NCBI GenBank assembly: GCA_029817715.1
Contig: JARUPY010000396.1
Location: forward strand, 1,054,001 to 1,118,000
Length of the DNA: 64,000 bases
DNA from: Melastoma dodecandrum
Lineage: Eukaryota; Streptophyta; Magnoliopsida; Myrtales; Melastomataceae
Direction of reading: 5' to 3'
In this document: positions 46,017 through 58,586 of the stretch, in pieces
How the letters are laid out: every line of letters starts with the position of its first letter
How positions within the stretch are numbered: position 1 is the first letter of the stretch
Translations under genes and position numbers: made by a program
The notes under the pieces: model-generated
Database searches by the model: none
What the model was told of the DNA's origin: nothing
What the model saw: only the letters and a program-made list of their open reading frames with translations

Positions 46017-49010
46017 ATGTCCGACTACGCTATCTTCCATTGGCACAACCATCGCCCCGGTCCACCTGGCGTGACCAAGATCAGCGACTCCCATGGTGAA
46101 GGTCTCACTCTTGGACCAGTTCTCTCTCCTATGCTTTTCTCAAAACCCGTACCACACAACTATCTCTGTACAGCAAATAGCATCCCTCTTTGCCAGGACA
46201 ATTTTACGGACCCGCACAACTGGGATGGCCGAACAGGCATCTTATGCTTTCCCTCACTCGAGAAGCCCATCATCGTCAAGTGGTTCGCCTATTGGATCAA
46301 GAAGCTTGATAGCAAGCTGGAGACTTTTGGGATTCGTGACTTGTTAAGTTTGTCTATTTCCACCAAGAAATGCAATCCCTGGGTATGTGCAAACCTTCTT
46401 CCTTTCTGGAACGACTCCTTGAACTGTTTCTTCTTTCCTGAAGGCACCATGACTATCACGTTAGAGGATATAGCTTTCTTGACCAGCTATTCTGTGGATG
46501 GTACCCTGTTTCGCCTTTATCCGACTAGCAATGACCCCCACAACCCTAGTGATATGTTTCAGATCCTGAACACAGAAGAAGCTCATTTGAAACTCCTTAA
46601 AAAATCTCGCGGCCTAGATGCTTGGGGGCCAGAGCAGGAAGTAGAATTCTTCTTAGTCTAGCTCAACAGGTACATTTTCTACTTCAATGGAAAAAGGGTG
46701 TCGAAATTTATCTATGGCATTGCAACTTTCTTTGCACAGCCAACTCCAGACTTGCTTTTGCTCCTTTTCTACTCCATTTGGTATACCAGGGTTTACAAGA
46801 GAACAGTTTGTCTAACGAGTCCTTCCGTAGATTCCCAGCCGGTGGTCCCATGTGGCTAGTCCATTTATGGTTTTGTGTATGGTAGCCAGGGTTAACTGGG
46901 TTCAAGATATCTTAAGGAGCCACTGAGGTTGATTGTTATGGCCTTATATCTTCCATGTGTGCCGTCGATCGAAATATGATTGGTTAAACGCTTCAGTGAC
47001 AGGCCATATGCGACACATAGCAGACCCTGGTAGAGGAGATCGTCGTAATTGGGTTCCTTTCTCTTCTGGTCATCCTATTTTGGTGCGCAAAAAAAAAACT
47101 GACCCCAAATCCATATTGGGATGTTGTATTAACTAGCAGGGACCTTATAAGTGCTCATCGTAGCGGCTTCTGCTACGAAGTCTACAACTCCCAAGTCTAC
47201 GCAAGGCAGCTTAGTTTTATTAAGATATCATCAGTCCCCTATGCGAGCTCACTCAACAATCCTTTGCATTCACGAAAAAGCAGCATCTTGTCAGATGAGA
47301 ATTTCCAAGCCTCTCTAATCTTTATCTCAGAAAGGTCTAACTTGCGTCGCATGGAGTTTCCCTTGGAATCTACTCCAATTCATGCCACAGAGTTACTCTC
47401 CATTCAATGGCCCATTGTGTATCATGAGCTCCGACGACGCATGTTCTTCCTTAATAATTCTTAAGAACCAGACTTTCATTTCTTATTAGAAGTGATGTTG
47501 AAGACCAGCCAGAAACCCACAAGTATGTTATTGCTTATACTCTTTTTTAGACAGTCTTTCAACTAATTTCCCTTAATTGTGATTTCGTTTTCAGGCATCG
47601 AAATCGACTCAGAAACCTCTTCTCCCGTGCACAATCCTCCTCCTCATGTTCGCATGACTCGCACTCGTTGGCAAGGACAAGGGATAACGAAGTCCACTAA
47701 AGGCAAGCGGGTTAAAGCGGAGAACCCCCCTAAGTTGACCAATAAGAAGGCTTCATGGAAAAGAGCACCTCCTCCATCAGAAGAAGTGAACTCTGACACC
47801 GAAGAGACAGAACCCCTGTCGGTTGCCTTCGGCAAACAATGCGGGCTTATCCATCACGATGACCCTAGTGGTGACAATGCTCGAACATCTGAAGTTTCAA
47901 CCTCAACAACTGTTCCGCCCCCAGAGTTTGTTTCTAAGGACGCTGACGCTTCTCTTGAGTACGCAGAGATGTCACCCCCAGATTACGTTACACCTTGTGA
48001 CTTCCTCCAAAACTTTCTTGGGCACCTCTTTAAGACTTTTGACTTCAAGGCAGTGGAAATCAAGATTCAGAATCTGATCCTCTAAATTCCCAATTGATGA
48101 GACTGAAGATCCATTAGCGGATTTTGAGATGGGTGATGTAAGCCTTTTCTTAATTTTAATCCGTATTATAATTATCCATCATTAGCTAATTGTCATTCTA
48201 TAGGGAGCAAACCTCTTTGGCATGGACCCTGTTGAGTCTATGATCCCTCTGGCACTAATTGAACATGACCCGAAGGCGACTGAGGTACTACCTTGTCAAA
48301 CTGGTTTATTTCCTTTGCATACTCTTTACTACTTTCCTATTGCAGCTTGAGCCTCCCAGCGACACGGATGAAAGACTTCTCCTCAACCCACTCTCCCAAC
48401 AGAATCTGCCGCAGTTGTAGAGAATATTAAGGCTGTTAAAGAAGAAGCCTCTAAGGCAAGAGATAACAATTTTCAAACCCATGATGCCGAACTACCTCAG
48501 GAACCAACCAACCTATGCTCGGTTCCCCAACCACCGTGGAGCTCATCAATGTCACAAGGGAAGGTGTATCTGAGTGAGAGAAGATGTTGCTCCCCAAACT
48601 AGTGAGGTTGAAAGGCTCAAGAGGTCAATTGCTCGAGTCATCGATCTTCTCCGCAAGAACACATTCAATGAAGAAGAATTCGTGGATCTATAGTCCTGTG
48701 TTTTGGCCATTGAAGAATCTCCTAAAGGAACAGACGAATTAATTGCTGCCTGTTTGAGTTTTAAAGAGGAATTTGAGAGTGGTCCTCCTATCTCGTGGAC
48801 CTAAAGATCCTCAGTAATGCAGAAATCAAGATCCATGAAACCAAGAAGTTTCAAGCCGAAGAGGCAGCTGATGAATAACTCCTTCGTCGACAGCGAGCTG
48901 ACCTGTCAACCCAACTTTCAGATGTTAAGGTTCGTGATGTAGACAAGGTGGAAACGAAATATATGGACAAATTGGATGCACGAAAGGCAACCAAGGCGAC
49001 AGGCAAAAGA
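46017..49010 (+). pseudogene. Intron-containing plant-mobile-domain gene, antisense gene of Tat element T2
   Basis: The frame opens at 46017 and runs 214 codons with WDGRTGILCFPSLEKPIIV, LLPFWNDSLNCFFFPEGT, MTITLEDIAFLTSYSVDG and GPEQEVEFFLV, stops, and continues after a stop and frameshifts with AFAPFLLHLVYQGLQE, FRRFPAGGPMWLVHLWF, EVYNSQVYARQLSFI and HELRRRMFFL (to 47464). This is the PMD/aminotransferase-like fold and aligns with the T1 antisense gene. Three short GT..AG introns follow: 47523-47594, 48138-48203 and 48285-48345. Between the last two junctions the frame stays open (FEMGD / GANLFGMDP ... KATE / LEPPSDTDE). A basic and Pro-rich segment (47595-48080) and a Glu/Lys-rich coiled-coil-like region (48600-48960) complete it. 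It is broken and is cut by element B; a piece may continue at about 58770-58990. Function is unknown. Confidence 0.7.
47523..48345 (+). other. Three predicted introns in the T2 PMD gene
   Basis: Intron 1 47523-47594 (AA/gtatgtt ... ttttcag/GC), intron 2 48138-48203 (GAT/gtaagcc ... ctatag/GG) and intron 3 48285-48345 (GAG/gtactac ... attgcag/CT). Each is 60-72 bp, has a T-rich 3' end and GT..AG borders. Introns 2 and 3 are phase 0, and removing them joins open, hydrophilic frames. Confidence 0.65.
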
Positions 49011-49089
49011 CTATCGGTTGAAGGTCAAGTCTACTAGGTCTACCACCACCCAATCAACCAAGGTATAATACGGAAGAAGAGATGCCACT

Positions 49090-49340
49090 TGAAGATCAAG
49101 CCAACCGGGAGGCCACCTGAAGGTTGCGTCTACAAGGTTAACTTTATGATGACAGGACAAAGTCCAGGTCACGATGTCTATAGGACAAAGTTTACGAGGA
49201 TGAGTCTACCAACCCAGGGTCCAAGAGGCAGAGTCTACAATGCAGAGTCTACTAGGAGGATAAGTCTACGGGACTGGGAGTCTACGATGTAGAATCTACT
49301 AGGAGGATGAGTCTACGAGTCTAATAGGAGGATGAGTTTG
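49090..49340 (+). repeat. Degenerate 'gtctac ... aggaggatgag' repeats
   Basis: Words such as gagtctac, ctaggaggataagtctacg, ctaggaggatgagtctacg and taataggaggatgag recur at irregular spacing of about 20-45 bp. This lies in the presumed 5' LTR of element B. The 67-codon frame across it is a by-product of the repeat. Confidence 0.55.
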
Positions 49341-49379
49341 CAAGACATTAAGGATGGACTATTTTTCAGATTATTCAGA

Positions 49380-49490
49380 CACTTTGATGGTTTTCTCTGT
49401 GGGAGATTGCTGGTTTGCAATCGTTTATCCTGGAATCCGATCGTTGCTATTGATTCTTGTTGTTCGTAATGCTTCCGCACTACGTCACAG
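49380..49490 (+). repeat. 3' end of element B 5' LTR
   Basis: Starts 'gatggttttctctgtggga' and ends 'tacgtcaca'; aligns with 58611-58765, which carries an extra ~45 bp after the first block. The PBS-like sequence follows directly. Confidence 0.6.
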
Positions 49491-49500
49491 TGGTATCATA
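49491..49500 (+). other. Element B primer-binding site (partial iMet type)
   Basis: gTGGTATCAt follows the LTR end; the first eight bases match TGGTATCAGAGCC and the remainder has diverged. Confidence 0.5.
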
Positions 49501-49671
49501 TTAAGGTGAGTTCTTGCGAGATGTCTTCTGGCCACGACATTGATAGCGGTCATATTCACGACGGTGATCGTGGTGCGGGAGTCCAAAGGCGGGGAAACTG
49601 ATCCTAAGGACGGAGATGGGTGTCCAAGGGGCGGGGGAACTTAGTCCTAAGGACGGAGATTGATGTTATGG

Positions 49672-50330
49672 ATCGAAGATTGGAACGAGTGGAACAGCGC
49701 GTCCAAACTTTGATCGAGCATATTGATATTATGGGGGTCGGTAAAAACATAGATATGATAAAGATGAATGAAGGAAGGCTAGCCATAGCACGATAAGGGT
49801 ATGTTTCTCCAATCAATCAGCCAATCCATGTAAATCGGAGAAAATTGATTTATGATGAAAATTTGGAGAGAGATTATTTGAGGTTTGAGAGGAGACAATC
49901 ACATATGATTAATGATTATGATGGGAGAAGGAATCGATGGGAATACCGCGACTATGTCGATCAAGGTCGATCCGACAAAGGAGGTTATCATCCAATGGTA
50001 GATCTTCCCTATTTTGACGACATGCTTACTATGGACGAATTCATTGACTGGCTATTAGATGTGGATATTTATTAAGAAGGATTTGCCAGGAGAGCGTAAA
50101 GTAAAAATTGTGGCGTGCAGGTTGAGGGGTGTTGCTTCCGTCTGGTGGGAGAAATTGCAAAGTAAACGGTCGAGAGAAGAGAGATAACCCATACGAACAT
50201 GGAATCGTATGAAGCAACTAATGAAGGATAAGTTTTTTTCTCATAATTACGAGCAAATACCTGTCCCACAGTTTCGACAATTAACAATGGCTGCAAATAA
50301 CACACGAAAATACCGTTGAGTTTATACGAG
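49672..50330 (+). pseudogene. Element B gag (broken)
   Basis: Frames read MDRRLERVEQRVQTLIEHID, DLPYFDDMLTMDEFIDWLLD, VKIVACRLRGVASVWWEKLQ and MKQLMKDKFF, the order of a Ty3/Gypsy capsid. At least one stop and two frameshifts interrupt it. No zinc knuckle was found. Confidence 0.7.
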
Positions 50331-50700
50331 TGGCGCAGAGCAATGTATCAAGGGGGATAGAGGAGTCTGCAAGAGAGACTAAGGTGGTACATGCCTTAAT
50401 AATGGATGGAGCACTGAAAGTGGATGAGGTTGGTGTTGGTGGAGTTCCCGAGGTAGTGAAAGGGGTATTAAAGGAGCCAAAGGAAGTGAGCCGAGATGAT
50501 TTACTACAGAAATTTTCAACTTTGACAAACTTGTCGCGTCAAATAGACTTGGTACCAGAAGCAAGTCCATCAAAGTTAACACACGATAAGGAGAGTCCCG
50601 AAGAGACAGCTCGGGAATCCCTAGACCAAGGATTCATTAGGGAGAACCTGAGCCTATATGTGGTACCAACACGAGTCCATCTCAAGAAGGCGGTCGATGA
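50330..50700 (+). pseudogene. Element B gag-to-RT deletion junction
   Basis: A 146-codon frame passes from gag-like sequence (RVAQSNVSRGIEESARE) directly to the start of RT (LSRQIDLVPEASPSKL, DQGFIRENLSLYVVPT), without knuckle or protease. In complete relatives about 1 kb lies between, so an internal deletion fused the two. The frame then enters the LTR of element C and stops at 50768-50770. Confidence 0.6.
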
Positions 50701-52945
50701 CATGCTACAAAGGCCTCTTGAAAGGTTCCGAGAATTTATTAATTTCCAATATTGTCATGACCTTGTTTAGTCGAGCTTAGAATTGAACAAGTACGTTTAC
50801 GGTTACGGAATTACCTTGCCGCTTAGCTCTTCCTTTCTGGCTATGAGACCATAGATTTAAGTTCACTCTCTCTACTAATTTAGCACTTGCAATCATCATG
50901 CATCCGCACGTCAGAGTACGTCCTATCTAAGCTCACGTATTAACTCTACTAAGGTTTCACCATTCCATATCGCCGGTTCTCCTTTCCATTTCCTCTCTGG
51001 AATTCCGTTGTCGCTATCCCTTATCAGTTCAACTCGTTTTCCGCTGCCATACGTCCTTTCACCGAGTGATGCCTGTTTAACCATCAAACGCGGTCCTATT
51101 CACCCAGTCCTCTTAATCGTCACAGACTTCCACCTTTCCTCGTCTTTATTTGTTTCCTTGTTCCCACCAAACCCAAGAATGGTTCTCGCCTATCTGCGTA
51201 ATCCCCATTTCTAGCCACTTAACGGCTTCCTATCAGTGAACCCTTGTTTCCTCTCTCGGGTACCCTGCCTTTACCATAGAACCCAACACATGCGCCTTTA
51301 CAGACAGTAACCCTTCCCCACATCTCTAGACCCCCCGGTTTCCTATACCCGTTTCACTATCCTCTCGCTCCTTTCGAGTTCTAGATCGCAAACGCCTTCA
51401 AGATTTCGAATATTGCACGAACCTCCACCTCTACTTTTTCTAGTAGAACACTCATCTCTTTCCCGCTCTCCTTCCTGGAAAACGTTTCCCACCCTTTTAT
51501 CCTGCAAGGAGGGTCCTAATACGACGGACATCAACTTTCTTACTCCTTCCAAACTCTTACTCGAGTCTCACTTAGTTTCCCAACTAGGATCATCTCCAGG
51601 ATCCTAATTTTCCACTAGATCCGCCTCGTAAGGCATTTGTAAGTCCTCCTATTATGTTCATTTTTCAGTTAGAGTTGATTTCCTCCTTCCATGAACAGTG
51701 ACCCGACGCACTATACCCCTCAAGGCCCTGCCTTTTTCCCGACCCCGGCTCTACTTAGTTTCATTATACTGGTTTGCATACTCATACGCCATTTGCAGGC
51801 CTTACATGGTTCGTATGGGACAATATCTCAGTTTTCTCTACCCGAAAACCCTTCACCTCATGTACACCATGCACTACACACCATAACCATGTCACGCAAA
51901 GTAAATCCAACCATGATCATGCTCATCAGGAAGTACTAGTGAAACGCATGAAGGAACGGGACGTACCTTCCCCCATAGCAACGTTCCTCATCCCATGAAT
52001 AGTCTTCCGCATCTCCCCGGTCTTGACCATCCGCCCCAGAGCTCCTCTCCGGCCAGCCTGACTCGCGCATTCCTTCCACCTCCATCTCATTCCACCCTAA
52101 GGAGAGTGTATAGTAAGGGATGAAATGTTGGGACCGAGTCTCCCCTTCCTTTCCCCTTTTTATCCTCTTCCGCCATTTCTCCCATTCCTTTCCCCTTTTA
52201 TCCACATGAGTGGATCAGCCCCGAAATATCCCTTCGGTAACTATTTGGCCACTATTCATTACGGGACTATCATCTTATCCCTTCCCTCCTCCATGGTCCG
52301 GGCCCTTCCTCTTTAAGACTCAATCTGATACGTCCTTTAGCCCATCTTAACCAACATCTTTTCCTATTCCAATTAAGGTCCTTGGCCCGGTCTTCTACCT
52401 TATTCCAATAGTCCTTGAGTTCCTTCACATCATACTTCTTGGAACATTTATATGCGTCTTACGGTCATTCCAGTCTACGCAATTCATTCTCTTCAATTCC
52501 TCTCTACCTTTCTCATTTGGTGCTTCCACTTTCCGTGCGGCCCGGAAGGCATGCGTGGTCCCACTTCCTTCACCTATTACTGTCATCGATGTGCCATCAA
52601 TCCAAGTACCTTACACCAAGGTCGTGTCACTATATACATGTCCTGCCAAGGCATCTCCACCTCTAACTATCCCTTAAGGCGTCCAATTACTATTATTTAC
52701 GTGCCAGTAGAGGTCTCCCTCCTCGGCCCTCGATAGTTGCCTTTTTATCCGAGCGGTTGTCCTTACTGCCCTACTAATGTTCTCCCCTGATTCGTTCCCG
52801 AACCTTCCTTCGTCCTCAGGGCATTCTCCTTTCTTCCTGTTCTATTTCGCGGGTCATCTTGTCGTCCCTTCCATATCATATCCTAATTCATTCTCAACCT
52901 TTTTACCTTATTTCCCCAAAATTCATCAAAAGTCGTATCATTACA
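50659..52945 (-). repeat. Element C 3' LTR (left copy)
   Basis: It aligns over its length with 56363-58586; for example 'gagaatttattaatttccaa' and 'catcaaaagtcgtatcattaca'. It contains a duplicated 'ctttccccttttatcc' block near 52145-52202 and a ~40 bp segment near 52290 that are absent from the other copy. It is pyrimidine-rich on the plus strand. Plus frames inside it are not genes. Confidence 0.75.
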
Positions 52946-55900
52946 TTCTACGCCCCTTAAAGGGATTTCATCCTCGAAATTGCTCCTGGATTTCCTTCTT
53001 ATTAATCCGTATGTCGGTCACCCCTCTTGTCCTTCCTACCTTGATCCTCCGCAACTTGGGAGTCCACCTCACTTACTTTTAGTCGGGTTTCCACACCGCG
53101 TTCCTAGTCATGGCCTTGTTCACACCTATCCATCCATCATCCAGCAAGGTTAATCGTGCATACTAATCCCTTTCCTTACCTGGGTTCTGTCCTATCCATT
53201 GTCCCTTCTCCTTCCCATGGAAGAAGACAACCATAGGGTGACCCGCGCCGAGTTGTTACCAACTCCTAGGATGGTTACAACGGTATTATAGTCTCCATCC
53301 TACCTTCAAGAAGATTTCTTCCCACTGTCATTCCTAGCCACACTTGATCGGCACGGTTCAACATCCTACTCCGATGGTCCCTTCCCATGTATGGCGATCG
53401 AAAGCTCCCCTTCTGGGCAACATTTTTCGTTACTGTTACCATCGCGTTTCCAGCCCATGCCTCCTCCTCGGCTGTCGATTTTCTAGTAGGCATTCAGAGA
53501 ATTACACCTCTATCTTCATGCGCGCGGCAACCGGCGTAATCCAGGAAGCCTCGGAACTGCCCGTTACCGGGACAGCCTTCCTTGGTTCACCTTCTTCCAT
53601 TCCCATTTCCAACCTCCATATGCCCGTTTCTAGAACTCTCGTATTCCTTAGCATGTACTTCATGGTCCTACTTCCTCCTGGACGGTCTTATCATTCTTTC
53701 CCTTCTAGCCCTCTAGGCTCTTCCTTTCTACTCGGCCATCATTACTCCCTTCCGTGCCAAGCGAATGGTTTCTCAATGCCCCTCCTTCGCCCTTGTGAAG
53801 GATAACCTTCAACCAAGCAATTCGTCGGCCTACCTTCCATTCTAATCCAAGCTCAGACCATATACCTTCACTTTCGGCGTCTACGCCAGGTACATAACGA
53901 GACAATATTGAAACTATCTCTCGTCGATCATCTCTTCTCGTTCCGGAGATATCAACTCTATATTCCTTTCCAGTTGACCTCCCACCAGGTCGTCGCTCTT
54001 CCTTGGGGTACCTCGTCCCAGTGGCCTCCATTTTCCAAGCATGCTTTAGTACCTTGGGTACTTTTCTGAGCTCACTAATGAAGTCTTTCGCCAATTCCGG
54101 CCCCATCTCCCCTCTCTTGGGTCTCGAAGCCCTTCAATCCCGAACCGCCCTAGTGGCGCCCATGCGCCTTCCGAGCAATCATTTCTCCCCTTCACAGGAG
54201 TGCTCGCATCACCGTCCTGTCACCCCGCTCAGCATTGATATTCCCCCCGTTGGCTTTGCTTCCTTCCTGTTATAACTCCACTGTTAGCAGTCCACACCGA
54301 TATTCACATTACTTACTCTTCTTGAGTAACCCCGCCTGCATCCTTTCCGGCTCATATTGATCTCGGGCATTACCACCTTGCCTGGCGCCGAACATCCATC
54401 ATCTTATAGTTGAGGATGCCCTTGCTCCCTACCTGCCGATTCCAACCACTTCGGTTATCTTCCCGTTCCCTTCGGTTTACTCTATCCTTCGTCCGGAATT
54501 TCCTTTACTCATTCCATCCTTTAGCAGTTTAGGAGGGGTTTGTTCCCGTTTAATGCGGGTGGTCCCATTTCCTTCCTCCCCCGATTTGCTAATCATCCTC
54601 TTATGTACACTACCGGCTCCCGGCCATCAAAATATCTCCCTCCGGTTTCAACCTCGGAGTTATCCCTACCGACCTTACTTACATCCACCCAACTGGACCG
54701 ACTTGCTAAGTTTCTCACCCGTTTCCAGCTTATCTTATCCAGGTTTAATTTTTCTGGCTCCCAGCCTTCCCGTCCTCCCTTATAACGATCCGAGGATAGG
54801 CCACCCATTCCTTTGTCCTTCGCTCGAGTACTGACCTTTCTGTGTTCCATTAAGTTTCTCCGGGTCATTAGGCTCGCCCTCCAGCCCTTTCGCCTTACTT
54901 CCTCTTTCGACCCTCCATGCATTCCAAGCAGTTCTGATCGGTCCTTTGCTTCGCAATTTCGATTAGGATCAGTCTTATCCTACTTCTGCTGCATCCTTCA
55001 TTAATTCCAACCTCATGGTCAACCCCTTGAATGCGACGCACGACGCTTTCTTTAAGCATGACAAGGCGGGAGTATACCCCTCCCACTCTTTCGTGCGTCT
55101 CCAATTGCATATCGCTATAACTCTCTAATTTCTTCGCCTCCTGAGGGCGGGATGATTTGCCCGTTCCCTTGCCCTTGGCGTCCGGGGCGGGAAAACTCGC
55201 AAGTCCCCTCCTCTTTCTCCGGCATCCGAGGGCGGGATTCCTCACCGGTCCCCTCCTTCCATGCCTTCACTTCTTTCACAGAAAATCTGACAACCGTACT
55301 CATTTCATACCCTTAGTCCGGCCCATCATACTCACCACTTGACCCCGCCATTTCGAGTCCGTTTTAACCATGCATTCCTTTCGCTTGTCCGATGAGTTCG
55401 AGGGTTTATTTGACCGCACTGATTTCATTGATATGATTACGAGCGCACTATCAGTCAACTATACACAATCCATTGGGGGTTCGTTTGACCTTACCTTTCT
55501 CTCGGTTGCCACCACCGGTCCTTTCCCTTCTCACCTTGCTTCTACACCTCGAGTGTCCTCAACGTTCTTATATCCATGCTAAAAAAAGTACCATACAATA
55601 GTACCGCTAACATACACGCTTAAGTAATTTCATCAATCCACCATCATGACGTTTTCCGCCCCTGTATATTTCATCATGGATAGTGGTCCTCTCATATTCT
55701 CTCTTATTATACACAAGCATTACCGTTTACACTCATTCACAACAATGTACCCGCGATCATCTCATCGATGATCGTATACTAGTCGAGATAGTGAAATGCA
55801 ATTATTCATCGTTACTCATTCCCCGTTCACCATGTTACTTTTGCATTCATTTAGGATAACAAAAACGCAGGTACCACTCAACACCCCCATCCTTGCATAT

Positions 55901-56362
55901 TCGTCATGATCACGCACTCAACCCACTCGTGCCAATTCAGAACTACGCAACCATGATCATCATACCAATCATGCACACCCAATTTCAACCGGAGTATTAC
56001 GATAACCCTTCTTACGGCCCTCAAATCAACAATACCTTCACGTTCGTTCGCTTCCCCTACCCGCTCATTTCCAGATATTCATATTATCCTTGCTATCACT
56101 CGGGGCACCATCAACACGAGTAGTAGCACTAGTTTACAGACGATGAAGGCCATGACACATAACCTTAAGACCACCTTCTTTTTCATCCTTACCCGGGTGT
56201 CTAATCCAATCGAGCCAAGTTTATTTCCAACTCGCCTTGTTTCCTTCGCGTTACTCCACCAAACGCTCCCCGTGTACCTGAACCGAGTCCTAACCTCGCG
56301 CCTTCCGCGCACTTTCCCTACACCTTGCTCAATTCCAATCCATAATATTTCCCCAGGCTATA
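52946..56362 (-). other. Interior of element C, mostly non-coding
   Basis: Only the SNFEDEIPLRG end is a recognisable polyprotein motif. The rest has strong pyrimidine bias on the plus strand above about 54900 and more balanced, AT-richer sequence at 55580-56120. Frames such as 54895-55245 (-) are Lys/Arg/Glu-rich, as expected from purine-rich DNA, and are not supported as proteins. Confidence 0.45.
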
Positions 56363-58586
56363 TGTGGCACGAACACTAGTCAATCTCACGAAGGGGGTGG
56401 ACGACATGCGATAGATGCCTCTTCAAAAGGTTCCGAGAATTTATTAATTTCCAATATTGTCACGACCTTGTTTAGTCCAGCTTAGAATTGAGCAAGTACG
56501 TTTACGGTTACGGAATTACCTTGCCTCTTAGCCCTTCCTTTCTAGCTATGAGACCCTAGATTTAAGTTCACTCTCTCTACTAATTTATCACTTGCAACCA
56601 TCATGCATCCGCACGTCAGAGTACGTCCTATCTAAGCTCACGTATTAACTCTACTAAGGTTTCACCATTCCATATCGCCGGTTCTCCTTTCCATTTCCTC
56701 TCTAGAATTCCTTTGTCGTTATGCCTTATCAGTTCAACTCGTTTTCCGCTGCCATGCGTCCTTTCACTGAGAGATGCCTGTTTACCCATCACACTCGGTC
56801 TTATTCACCCAGTCCTCTTAATCGTCATAGACTTCCACCCTTCCTCGTCTTTATTTGTTTCCTTGTTCCCACCAAACCCAAAAATGGTTCTTGCCTATCC
56901 GCGTATTCCCCATCTCAAGCCACTTACCTGCTTCCTATCAGTGAGCCCTTGTTTCCTCTCTCGGTTACCCTGTCTTTACCATAGAACCCAGCACATGCGT
57001 CTCTACAAACAGTCACCCTTCCCCACATCTCTAGACCCTCCGATTTCCTATACCCGCTTCACTATCCATTCGCTTCTTCCGAGTTCTAGACCGCGAACGC
57101 CCTCAAGATTTCGAATACTGCCCGAACCTCCACCTCTACTCTTTCTAGTAGATCACTCCTCTCTTTCCCGCTCTCCTGCCCGGAAAACGTTTCCCACCGT
57201 TTTATCCTACAAGGAGAGTCCTAATACGACGGACATCAACTTTCTTACTCCTTCCAAACTCTTATTCGAGTATCACTTAGTGTCCCGATTAAGATCATCT
57301 CCAAGATCGTAACTTTTCCACTAGATCCGCCTCTCAAGGCGTTCGTAAGTCCTTCTATTATGTTCGGTTTCCGGTTAGAGTTGATTTCCTCCTTCCATGA
57401 ACAGTGACCCGACGCACTATACCCCTCAAGGTCCTGCCTTTTTCCCTGACCCCGGCTCTACTTAGTCTCATTATACTGTTTTGCATACTCATACGCCATT
57501 TTCAGGCCTTCCATGGTTCGTACGGGACAATATGCCCCTTTTCTCTACCCGAAAACCCTTGATCTCACGCATACCATGCATTACACATCATAACCAGTTC
57601 ACGCAAAGTAAATCCAACCCATGATCATGCTCATCAGGAATTACTAGTGAAACGCATGAAGGAACGGGACGTACCATCCCCCATAGCAACGTTCCTCATC
57701 CCACGGATAGTCTTCCGCCCCCCCCCCCCTCCTCGACCATCTGCCCTAGAGCTCCTCTCCGGCCAGCCTGACTCGCACATTCCTTCCACCTCCATCTCTT
57801 TCCACCCTAAGGAGAGTGTATAGTAAGGGAGGAGATGTTGGGACCAAGTCTCCCCCTCCTTTCCCCTTTTTATCCACATGAGTGGATTATCCCGGAATAT
57901 CCATTTGGTAACTATTTGGCCACTATTCATAATGGGACTATCATCTTATCCCTTCCCTCCTTTATCTAATACGTCCTTTAGCCCATCTTAACCTACTTTT
58001 TTTTCAGTTCCAATTAAGGTCCTTGGCCCGGTCTTCTACCTTATTCCAATAGTCCTTGACTTCCTTCGCACCATACTTCTTGGAATATTTATATGCGTCT
58101 TATGCTCATTCCAGTCTACGCAATTCATTCTCTTAAATTCCTCTCTACCTTTCTCGTTTGGTGCTTCCACTTTCCGTGCGGCCCGGAAGGCATGCATGGC
58201 CCCACTTCCTTCACCTATTATGGTCATCGATGTGCCGTCCATCCGAGTACCTTACACCAAGGTCGTGTCACTATATACATGTCCTGGCAAGGCATCTCCA
58301 CCTCTAACAATCCCTTAAGGCGTCCAATTACTATTATTTACATGACAGTAGAGGTCTCCCACCTCGACCCTTGATAGTTCCCTTTTTATTCGAGAAGTTG
58401 TCCTTGTTGCCCTACTAATGTTCACCCCTGATTCGTTCCCGGACTTTCCTCTGTCCTCAGGGCATTCTCCTTTCTTCCTGGTCTATTACGCGGGCCATCT
58501 TGTCATCCCTTCCGTATCATCTCCTAATTCGTCCTCAACCTTGTTACCTTATTTCCCCAAAATTCATCAAAAGCCGTATCATTACA
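56363..58586 (-). repeat. Element C 5' LTR (right copy)
   Basis: Direct copy of 50659-52945 with substitutions and small indels, including a 12-base C run at 57718-57729. The plus frame 56713-57312 (199 codons) corresponds to a frame broken at 51008-51214 in the other copy, so it is not a conserved gene. Confidence 0.75.

Larger units (their letters stand above)
50659..58586 (-). mobile_element. C: minus-strand LTR element with ~2.2 kb LTRs and little coding (LARD-like)
   Basis: Two direct copies, 50659-52945 and 56363-58586, flank a 3.4 kb middle. Orientation is minus. Next to the left copy, the minus strand reads SNFEDEIPLRG (about 52955-52990), the usual end of many Gypsy polyproteins, then the purine-rich 'ttaaggggcgtagaa', then the LTR starting TGTAATGATACGAC at 52945. 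The remaining middle has short minus frames (53705-54106, 54593-54922, 54895-55245) with no gag or RT motif I recognise. Large LTRs with a mostly non-coding interior fit the LARD description. No target duplication could be verified, and the left LTR limit is uncertain because both copies could also start at TGTCA near 50753/56458. Confidence 0.65.

Noticed and set aside
53344..53805. Plus-strand frame of 153 codons in element C
   Set aside because: Composition reflects C/T-rich DNA and no domain is seen.
56713..57312. Plus-strand frame of 199 codons
   Set aside because: It lies in a pyrimidine-rich LTR, and the other LTR copy has the frame broken.
57718..57729. Run of 12 C as a regulatory or structural site
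   Set aside because: A homopolymer in one LTR copy only; probably slippage or assembly error.
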